Assembly: GCF_003286085.1 (NCBI RefSeq)
Contig: NW_020825308.1
Location: 124,001 to 188,000 of the forward strand
Reading direction: 5' to 3'
Length of the DNA stretch: 64,000 nucleotides
Origin: Drosophila persimilis
Taxonomy: Eukaryota > Arthropoda > Insecta > Diptera > Drosophilidae
Position 1 is the stretch's first letter, and each line of letters starts with the position of its first letter. Positions 56,071 through 64,000 of the stretch are shown here, piece by piece. A program made the position numbers and the translations under genes. The notes beneath the pieces were generated by a model. That model was not told the DNA's origin and ran no database searches. It worked only from the letters and a program-made list of their open reading frames with translations.

Positions 56071-56961
56071 ATGGCATCACCGCAAAAAATTGTACGCTTT
56101 TCTATGCCAAGCAATGGTAAGTACAATTTAAAATATTTCTTAATAAACAAAAAAGCTAAACGATTTTTCCAGAAAATGAGAATAGTAAAAACATCTCCCA
56201 CGTTTTAGAGGAGCTAAAATAAACGACGGGTAAATAAAAACTTTGTTTCCAATGATTAGTGGAATAAATACATCTAAATAAATATTTATATACTTTTAGA
56301 AACTCTGCAACAGGAGAATGCAGTTGGTCGTGGCAAGACTAATGAAGATTAATAGAAAAATATTTGTTTAATCAAATTCATTTAAAACTTTTTTTTAGAT
56401 CAATTAAAAAGCAGTGGTCCAAATTTTGGCGGATCAAACCGTTTTGATCAAACAGCTGGTCAAGGAGAAGGTGGAATTGAATCCCATTCGAGGACAGTTC
56501 CCAATCAAATCTGAGGAGCACATAATAGAATTGGAGGACAAAATAAATTAAATAGGAGCATTTATGTAATCTAAACTCTAAATTATATGACATTTTTCTT
56601 TGACTTATATTTTAATGTTTAATTTACAGATAACAGCAATGAAATCAATTATTCAGCCAGCTGGCGTTTTAGCCAGCTTGAGCTTTATTCTCAGCGATGA
56701 AATTTTTCTGGCATATAATGTCGATGGGGTCCAAGGGAAGAAGGCCCTAAGGACCCACAAAGAATTCTTTGCAGCTTTGCTAGGTAAAATACCATTTTCA
56801 CTTCTAGACACTTAAAAATTTTCCAATTAAATAAACAAATATTAATTACAGAATGTATTCCGCTTGGCGATGAGCCCCCCGAAAGCACTTTACGGAAGGC
56901 AATGCAGAGGATGAAGAAGAGATTATTTAAAAAGAAGTGTCTTACAAAAAACCAGGAGTAG
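56071..56961 (+). pseudogene. DUF4806-domain gene, C-terminal half well preserved
   Basis: Start MASPQKIVRFSMPSN at 56071, several short intron-separated pieces, then from 56399 KQLVKEKVELNPIRGQFPIK and SEEHIIELEDKIN, and exons 56630-56783 and 56852-56961 reading AMKSIIQPAGVLASLSFILS, YNVDGVQGKKALRTHKEFF, ECIPLGDEPPESTLRKAMQR and a Lys-rich end. This is a full DUF4806 domain with good splice signals around the last two exons. Stops before and after the 56399 exon indicate it is no longer intact. It directly follows the tnp2-like transposase on the same strand, as an accessory gene of the same element would. Confidence 0.55.
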
Positions 56962-57039
56962 ACTAAGCAGCATATAATTAAAAATTATTCGTTCATATTA
57001 AAAGACATTGTGTTTTTATTTTTGTATTATTCCAGACTG

Positions 57040-57345
57040 CCAGATTGACTACCAGTCGTTAGTTCCGAACCAGTTACTGGTAACTAGGTCAGTACTAGCT
57101 ACAGGTAATCGAAGGGTAGTCGAGTGGGGAACTAGTTGCTTGCTTTCGACTGGTAAATAGTTCGGAACTACCTCCTGAGCAACTAGCCACGGGTAATCGA
57201 AGGGTAATCGAGCGGGAACCAGGGGTGGCTCCGCCCATTGCGGTTAATCGATCTGTAACCAGAGAGGTGAGAATGGTAGCTAGTGCGGCACCGATGCGGA
57301 ACTAGTTGCCTGGTACTAGAGGGGTACAAGAGGCTACCTGCCTTG
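57040..57345. repeat. Cluster of short direct and inverted repeats after the DUF4806 gene
   Basis: GGTAATCGAAGGGTA-TCGAG occurs at 57104 and 57192 (88 bp apart), GGAACTAGTTGC occurs twice, and CAGTTACTGGTAACT, TAGTTCGGAACTAC and similar words are inverted relatives. CACTA elements carry such subterminal repeats, so this may be the right end of the element; the terminal CACTA itself was not found. Confidence 0.45.
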
Positions 57346-57364
57346 TATATACATATGTTTTTCA

Positions 57365-58735
57365 ATGGGTTATGGGCCCAGCCTACGCCTCATAACTGCA
57401 GATAAGTACACAGTTTTGTTTTATATACAATGGAAAAACAAAAAAGGAACATAAAACCTTTCGATAGAGAAAAATACTCCATTTGAAAGTTTCGAATAAG
57501 AATAAGAATTTATTAACTGAAACAGACGCGGTTATTGATCAAGAGTGCGGTAAAATAACAGAAGACTGGAAGAAACAAGAAAGAAATGCTAAAAGAATAA
57601 TTATAGTGTATGTTAAGGCAAATCAGTTGCCTGCCTATATATATATATATATATATATATATCTATAAGTATACCTAAGAGACATGTATGAAATCACGCT
57701 CTTGAATTGTAATGTCGTGCGCTCTTATACCATGTTGAGCCTATGCAAGCAGCAGCCGCTCATGAAGAGGGCGCCGCTTTAGAATAAACGGAGTTATAAT
57801 TGAAAGTCGATTGAGTGCACAAGTTTGATCTGTCGGTCTGTCTGATTCCAGTGTCTAATTAAGCCCTCAGAAATCGTGCCTAACGGCAGGCTATTTAGCA
57901 CATCCAGTGTATTTAAGCCACTCCTTCCTTGGTTTTTCGCCAAAAGATTGTAGGCCAAAAATGATTTTTAAAAATGTAGACGCTATATATGAAAAAAAGA
58001 GTCTGGCATCGCAGTTGTCTGCCGCATGCAGTTTTTGCGATTAAAGCTTAAGGGCGATCATGTGAGGCAAGGTGTCATGTGACGGTGTAATAACAGCTAT
58101 TGAAAAATGCCAGTAAAGATACAACACTAAAAGTCTTATATGCCGTAGGTAAGGAAAATAAAATTAGAAACTTTCAAAATAAAAATATTATTATTATATT
58201 ATATATATTATATATTATTATAGTTCAAACCAAATAAAAACTAGATCAAATCTAAGAATAAGTTTACTAGTAAAAATTGTTTTCATTGTGTCAAAAATGG
58301 CCACATATAGAAAGATTGTTACATATAAGTATAAGAAAGAGAAAGAGAATGAATTCTATCATGACAAGAACAAACATCTACAAGTGGTAACTGCTCAGTC
58401 TGGAGACGTTCCAGAAGGTTTTGCATTTATGTTTAAACGTGAAAAGAATAATGAAGAACAAATTTCATTTGTTCTGGATTTTGGAGCATCAGACCGTTTA
58501 GTCAATACTGAGAATCTGTTTGATGATAGTAAAATCTTGGAAAAACCTATTAGAATTGCAGTGGCAAAGTGTGAAACATTTTATTCACCAATATACACAT
58601 TATTCTGTAACATACTTACTGACTTATAAGTCAGAAGTGTTTTATGTCTTCAAGGACTTCATTGCTAAAAGTGAAGCGCACTTTAATTTAAAAGTGTTAT
58701 ATATCGAATTTAATAAATACTTGTACCGTTCCTGT
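57365..58735 (+). mobile_element. copia-like retrotransposon relic
   Basis: GGTTATGGGCCCAG at 57368-57381 looks like the copia primer-binding region. A gag start at 57430 (MEKQKRNIKPFDREKY) meets a stop within 20 codons. [17 protein letters not shown] at about 57960 and a protease-region frame from 58288 follow. The protease motif reads LDFGASD where D-S/T-G is required, so the active site is broken. An internal deletion then joins the protease region directly to integrase-region sequence (VFKDFIAKSEAHFNLKVLY) ending near 58735. LTRs not seen. Fully non-functional. Confidence 0.7.
57625..57950. mobile_element. Insertion inside the copia relic, LTR-like
   Basis: Between two colinear gag pieces lies an AT microsatellite (57637-57662) and about 290 bp of unrelated, GC-richer sequence with AATAAACGGAG and several CTCTTATACC/GTTGAGCC words. 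It resembles a solo LTR of another retroelement, class unknown. Confidence 0.35.
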
Positions 58736-58756
58736 TGTTGCCTCCCCCATCCCGCA

Positions 58757-60385
58757 GCAAGGCATCAGTGATGACGAAAACAACTCATCTGGCACGGATT
58801 CAGTGGATATCAAGCGCAAAACTCCCATTCGTAAAGCACAGCTACTCAACGCCAATTCCAGCAGCGATATAAAGAGATACCTGAGCACAACGAACAGATT
58901 TTCTGCTCTGTCTACAAAATCGACAACGAGGGCGATGACGTCATCGAGGTCGTTGAATGCGAGCAAACCGAAGAACCTGCCTCGGCAGTAAGGAAAATTA
59001 AGCCCCCTCCAATCTTCATCCCTGATATTGACAATATCAAAGGCCTTATTACTGCCGTTGCCCTAGTGGTGGGTAACAAGAACTTCGACTACAAGTCTGG
59101 CAGGGACGGTTGTGTCAGGATCAACCTCCAAGATAAGGAAAACTTCTCCAGATTGAAAGCGTACTTAAACGAAAATGATATCAAATATCAGACTTTTCAA
59201 GCCAAGGATGAGCGTGCCTATAGAATCGTCATGAAAGGTCTGCATCATTCAACTGACATCTCGGCAATTAAGGAAGCTCTGGCAGCTAAAGGCCACATCG
59301 TACGAGGACTGGAAATCAAAAACGATATCAGTCGTAGCAACAAGAAGCCGTTGGCAATGTTCTTTGTTCGCTTGGAGCCGGCCAGCTACAACAAGGAGGT
59401 TTATAACCACATGGTGAGTCACCTCACAAGAGCAAGGACGTCCTGAAATGCTTCAGATGCCAAGGATTTGGACACTCCCAAAAGTATTTCAGACCTCCAC
59501 CTAAATGTGTCAAGTTCGGAAGTAACCACAGTTCAACTGAGTGCACTAAAGCCAAAGAAGAACCTGCCTGTTGTGTCCACTGCAAGGGAAACCACGCTGC
59601 CTCCTATAAAGGCTGCAACGTATATCAGAAGGCCAAGGAGTTCCATTCACCCAAGCCAAGGCCCATCCCTCATGCTGCAAGTCGCCCTTCACCCAAAGTT
59701 GTGCCAAATATCTTATTTGCCAGCACCCTACGTAGTCCCCATCCATCTCCCCAGCAACTGCCCGACACACCCACCACCGCACCGAGTCAAAGCAACTCCA
59801 GAACGGATCGTATGGAGGCCATGATGGAGAAAATGCTCGACCAAGTTGCTGACATGATGCAACTGTTCTCATCACTCCTGTCGCATCAAAGCAAATAAAT
59901 CTCCATAAAGTTATATGGAATGCGAACGGGCTGTGCTCAAGCAGGCCAGAGGTTGAGGAAAATAAAAACAAATAAAGTCGACATGCTCTTCGTATCGTAA
60001 CCCACTTTTCCCCCTCATCCTACTTCTCAATCAGCGGCTACGACGTCAAGTATATCGAACTACCTCCTCATCAGGAACTTTGGGCCCAATCTGCTAAGGT
60101 CAGAATCATCAGCCCGACCGATGACATTACAATCGCTTCAGTGTCCACCAAGACACCTTATAGGGCAAGCCTCCTTTAACGAATTTCTGGACTGCCTTGG
60201 ACCGAGGTTTATTACTGGAGGTGACTTCAATGCCAAGCACACATGGTGGAGCTCACAGATTAACAACCCCAGAGGCAAAGCGCTCTACAAATGTATCACC
60301 GACAGAAAAATTGACTGCCACTCTGACGGGGTTCCCACCTACTGGCCCACAGACATTGACAAGCTATCAGACGTTCTTGACAAAG
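58757..60385 (+). mobile_element. jockey-clade LINE, 5' part (ORF1 and start of ORF2), broken
   Basis: ORF1 pieces: acidic/Ser-rich start, then IKPPPIFIPDIDNIKGLITA, YKSGRDGCVRINLQ, ERAYRIVMKGLHHSTDI, KEALAAKGHIVRGLEI and LAMFFVRLEPASYNKEVY (the conserved ORF1 core), a frame shift near 59430, then zinc knuckles KCFRCQGFGHSQKYF (the last Cys replaced) and CVHCKGNHAASYKGC, ending at 59898. ORF2 begins at about 59900 with endonuclease fragments (VIWNANGL, TPYRASL, ITGGDFNAKHTWW) that carry stops and end at PTYWPTDIDKLSD. Confidence 0.7.
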
Positions 60386-61985
60386 AACGGCAAAGGATTG
60401 TTCTGATACACAAGCCAGGCAAAGAGCTCAACGACCCATCGTCATACCGGCTGCTGTGAATGCTGGATACCATGGGCAAGATTTTCGAGAGGATGGTATG
60501 CAACCGACTGGAGGCGGAACTGACTGAGCGTAGCGGACTTTTCGACCTCCAATTCGGGTTCCGCAAGCAGAGGAGCACCACCGACGCCATCGAGATGGTG
60601 ACAAACCTTGCCAGGGAAGCCATCGCAGGAACGCGATGGGCTGGAGGCGAAAAAAAGTACTGCCTACTATGTACACTAGACGTACGAAACCACTTCAACT
60701 CTGCCAGCTGGAAGAGCATCCTGGAGGCCCTGACCAGGAGGGGTATATCCGAACAACTCACACGGACGCTGCGAAGCTATTTTACGGACCGTGTCCTGAT
60801 CTACGACACGGAAGAAGGAGCAGAACAACACCAAATCACCGGAGGCGTCCCACAGGGCTCGGTCCTAGGGCCGATACTGTGGAACGTGATGTATGACGAC
60901 ATCCTGCGGCTTACATTACCGGAAGGGTGCACCCTGGTGGGCTTTGCCGACGACATAGCACTGGTGAGAGTGTCGAAACACGTAAGAGACGCAGAGGAGA
61001 AAACCAACTTAGCAGTCGGGATGATTGTGGCCTGGCTCGCAGCCAATGGGCTAGCATTGGCGGAGAAGAAGACGGAGGCTGTGCTAATGAGCAGCAGGAA
61101 GAAGGTCGAACAGGCATGCGTGAGAGTCGGTAGCACGATCATCAGGACCAAGCCTGCGCTAAAGTACCTAGGGGTAATAATGGATCAGAGGTTGACGTTC
61201 AAGGCCCACTTGGAATACGCCAGCGCGAAAGCGACTGCAGCAACGGCGGCCATAAGCAGGATGATGGCCAATACAGGAGGACCACGGCAGCGCAGCAGGC
61301 AGCTCATCGCTGGGGTGGTCACCTCTATAGTCCTATATGGATCAGCAGTGTGGGCACCAGCATCATACCGACGCTGTGCCCTGAGGGTTACATGCTGCTT
61401 CCGGACGGTGTCTGAAGACGCCGAACTTGTTGTGGCAGGCATGGTCCCGCTGGATCTCCTGGCAGCTGAGCGGCAGAGCGGAGTGGAGGTAGCCAGCGAG
61501 CGGCGAGAGCGCACCATAGCCCAGTGGCAACGGCGCTGGGACCAAGCGGCAAAAGGGAGGTGGTCCAGACGTCTCCTTCCCCAGCTTAGCCCATGGCTGC
61601 GAAGAAGGCACGGCCAAATGGACCATTATTTGGGCCAACTGCTGACGGGGCATGGCTGCTTCAAGCAGTACCTGCATCGCTTTGGGCATGCTGGAGTCGA
61701 CGAGGATGCAGAGCACGTCCTCTTTGTATGCCCCCGTTTCTCGCAAGAACGAATGAGGCTAGGGGAGACGCTTGCAGAAGTGAATGTGGACACCCTCACC
61801 GACCAGATGCTAGCCGATGAGCAATCATGGAACGCGGTCGCCGACATGGCAGCAAGCGTGACCAAGGAGCTGCGCAGGCTGGAACGAAGCCGGACAAACT
61901 AAGTCCGAAAGATGACCCCACAGACCGCACCGCGAAGTAATGCCTAGCGGCAGTCCCGCGGTAGTGGTCCCCTGAAGTTGCTGCC
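60386..61985 (+). mobile_element. R1-clade LINE reverse-transcriptase fragment inside the jockey element
   Basis: From RIVLIHKPGKELNDPSSYR a long frame (60460-61902) encodes reverse transcriptase: ERMVCNRLEAELTERSG, FGFRKQRSTTDAIEMV, GGVPQGSVLGPILWNVMYDD, GFADDIALVRVSKH, then IRTKPALKYLGVIMDQRLTF, a shortened thumb/linker, RWSRRLLPQLSPWLRRRHG, LLTGHGCFKQYLHRFGH and AEHVLFVCPRFSQERM. The wording is R1-clade, not jockey. An in-frame stop at 60457-60459 and deletions in the linker show it is dead. The element lacks its own ORF1 and endonuclease, so it is 5'-truncated. Confidence 0.75.
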
Positions 61986-62820
61986 ATGGTTGCCGCGAAA
62001 AGGCATCTCCGCCGTGTTTGGCATAATTCTAATAACCACAGGGACAAAACAGAGCTCAATAGGGCCGCCAAAACCCTCAAGGAGCTCCTTCATCATCTGA
62101 AAAAACAATCTTTGGAGCAGTACCTGGAAGAAGTGGAGCCAGGACTACCTCAACACAACCTATGGAGATTAACCAAAAGCATCAAAAGACCTATCAAAAG
62201 GAAGGAGCCGGTAATGAACGCCAATGGACCTTGGTGTCGTTCTGACAGCGAAAGGGCTACAGCTTTTGAGCATCTATACGAACATCTATACGAAGATTTT
62301 TCTCCATTCTCAAGATGCTCTCAACAGGAAGAAGATGATACGGCCGAGTTCCTCGACATGCCCTACCAAATGGCTCTCCCCATCTCTATGGTGGAATCCG
62401 AGGAGGTGGTTTCGGAAATCGCAAAGCTCCAAACCTGTCCAAACCTCCTACTCAACATAATTAACAAATGTTTCCAGCTTGGACACTTCCCTACCCAGTG
62501 GAAATGCGCTGAAATAATCCTGATCCCAAAACCTGGGAAACCTGCAGCCAATCTCGCCTCTTATCGTCCGATAAGCCTATTGGCGGCACTCTCCAAAGTT
62601 GTCGAGAGGCTACTTTTACGTAGAGTCCAACCAATACTGGACGAGGACGGTTTGATCCCCCATCACCAGTTTGGCTTCAGGATGTCCCACAGGATCGTGG
62701 AGAAAATCATGGAAGCCATTAAGGAGAAGAAATACTGCACGGCAGTCTTCCTGGACATTAAACAGGCCTTTGACAGAGTGTGGCACACTGGATTGCTCTT
62801 CAAACTGAAGACAGCTCTGT
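61986..62820 (+). mobile_element. jockey-clade LINE, continuation of reverse transcriptase
   Basis: Resumes with AAKRHLRRVWHNSNNHRDKT, then WRLTKSIKRPIKRKEPV, LIPKPGKPAANLASYRPISL, HHQFGFRMSHRIVEKIMEAI and FLDIKQAFDRVWHTGLLFKL, where it is cut off at about 62820. This is jockey-type sequence colinear with the 5' part at 58757-60385, minus part of the endonuclease-RT spacer. Confidence 0.7.
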
Positions 62821-63380
62821 CCTGTGTATTCTACATAAATCATATCTCGAGAATATTACGTTCGCTCTCTTTCGTAGATCAGACGCGTTTTTGTTTTGCG
62901 CTCCGCATATTTTCCCTTTGTTTTGCATAAACAACCGGTGTTTTCATAAATAAACATTAAATACCATCCTAATCCAACCTACTATCTGGAAATCTATTCT
63001 ATTCCGCGAGTGCATGCCTTTTGATTTGTGTTTTGTGTTGTGTGTCAAATTTTTCGGCGTCGGCTTGTCGTGTTTGTGTTGTTGCCGTGAGTGCATTACA
63101 TTGATTTACAGCTCTCGTCTTGTAGCTTTTGTTGTTTTATCACTCTCTCTCTATCACCTCAACTGCAATAACTGTTCTTTCTCTCTCGCTCTTTAAACTT
63201 TCTGAGCAATAGCGCTCTCTGCTTAGTAGCTCTCGCTATAACCGCTCTTCACTCTGCTCTCTTTTTTTTTTTACTAATTCCGCTTTGAGCGTTGTCTGGC
63301 ACATTGGTCTGATACCAATTTGTTTTGGAAATTTTCTTTTTTTTTTCGCAAATTCTTTAGTAAATAAATAAATAATAAAA
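62821..63380 (+). mobile_element. 5' region (LTR or 5' UTR) of the element at the window end
   Basis: Abrupt change at about 62821 to T- and CTCTC-rich sequence (63120-63270 has many CTCTCGCTC words) with AATAAACATTAAATACC near 62950. It leads directly into an intact reading frame, so it should be that element's leader. Whether it contains an LTR cannot be decided without the other end. Confidence 0.5.
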
Positions 63381-64000
63381 ATGGAATACGCTGTGGTCTG
63401 CGCCAAAAAAACTTGTAAGAAGCAGATCACCCACGATCAGCCGAATGTCCCCTGCTGGCTCTGCGACAGAGTAGTGCATGCAATATGCAATATAGCCAAA
63501 CGTAATGGGTTGCATTACAGTTGCGAGGCATGCCGTGCGGTGGAGAATGACATGGTGGCTTTTATGAGGCAGACGCGGAAGGGCATTAAGGAGCTGACCG
63601 TTGGCTTTAAAAATCAATACCATCGGCTCCTAGCCATGGAGTCTCAATTTGGCAGTCTGCAACTGCTGAATGAGTCTCCGAGGCGTAAAAAGGCCACTTC
63701 GCGGGATCTGCAAGTGCCAACCGACACTCAGCCGTGCGCCGCCGGAAAACTGACTCCGACCACTCCAAGTGTGCAGCAGTTGATCTCGTTTACCACTCCA
63801 AGGGCAACGACAGCTGCTGGCGATGCAGATTCGGTAGCCGAATTCATCGCCTCGGAGAATGTGCAGCCAAGTACGTCTGCAGCGTCCGTGGTGTCCGCAA
63901 GTTCACTAGTTGTCCCGTCTATCCCGATCCCACCAGTAAATAGACGTTCCGGACCTCCGGATATTGCCACCACAGGTACTAGACCTGTGGTGACTAAACC
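63381..64000 (+). CDS. Gag/ORF1-like protein with PHD-like zinc finger, runs off the window (partial)
   Basis: Open frame of 206 codons from ATG 63381 to the window edge without a stop. Residues 1-60 hold a Cys/His set (VCAKKTC, PCWLCDRVVHAIC, HYSCEAC) spaced like a C4HC3 PHD-type finger. Then comes a basic, helical stretch (FMRQTRKGIKELTVGFKNQY) and a long Thr/Ser/Pro/Ala-rich region. Similar N-terminal fingers occur in ORF1/Gag proteins of insect retroelements; the class (BEL/Pao, CR1, LOA) is not decided. It is the only uninterrupted transposon frame in this half of the window. Confidence 0.55.
   Translation, partial: MEYAVVCAKKTCKKQITHDQPNVPCWLCDRVVHAICNIAKRNGLHYSCEACRAVENDMVAFMRQTRKGIKELTVGFKNQYHRLLAMESQFGSLQLLNESPRRKKATSRDLQVPTDTQPCAAGKLTPTTPSVQQLISFTTPRATTAAGDADSVAEFIASENVQPSTSAASVVSASSLVVPSIPIPPVNRRSGPPDIATTGTRPVVTK

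Overview
This window is from a Drosophila nuclear genome. Armadillo, Trr and the other proteins read as clear fly orthologues, introns are short (about 50-80 bp) and GT-AG, and core promoters carry Ohler motif 1, motif 6 and DRE. DINE-1-type Helentron repeats with a GTCT/GTCC microsatellite are also present. arm, trr, mRpL16, COA8 and CG14818 point to Muller element A (the X). It is not D. melanogaster itself: Trr is about 2575 aa here and the repeat families differ. An obscura-group species is plausible but not proven.

Positions 1-44,400 are gene-dense. In order they hold Edem2 (+), a small CFAP144/FAM183-like gene (+), an LDAF1/promethin-like gene (+), armadillo (+, with two alternative leader exons), mRpL16 (-), trithorax-related (+), COA8 (-), CG14818/bublin (+), a WDR18 homologue (-), Ubc7/UBE2G2 (+), an inositol polyphosphate 5-phosphatase (-) and CCT6/Tcp-1zeta (+). 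A broken proteasome beta3-like copy lies before trr. Coding exons were joined by hand from splice signals and frame.

Positions 44,400-64,000 are almost pure transposon: DINE-1 copies, a Tc1 remnant, an unnamed transposon ORF, two DUF4806-type genes flanking a broken tnp2/CACTA-like transposase, a copia-like relic with its own insertion, a jockey-like element split by an R1-clade fragment, and the open 5' end of one more element running off the window.

The most unusual signal is regulatory. A roughly 100-bp promoter module (several motif-6 copies, a DRE-like site, then motif 1) occurs almost unchanged in front of three unrelated genes: arm, mRpL16 and the WDR18 homologue. For the last two it lies in a duplicated block of about 1.4 kb that also holds an inverted-repeat element rich in ATCGATG, wedged between promoter and start codon. 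armadillo also has two look-alike leader exons, each with the same small hairpin just before the splice donor.
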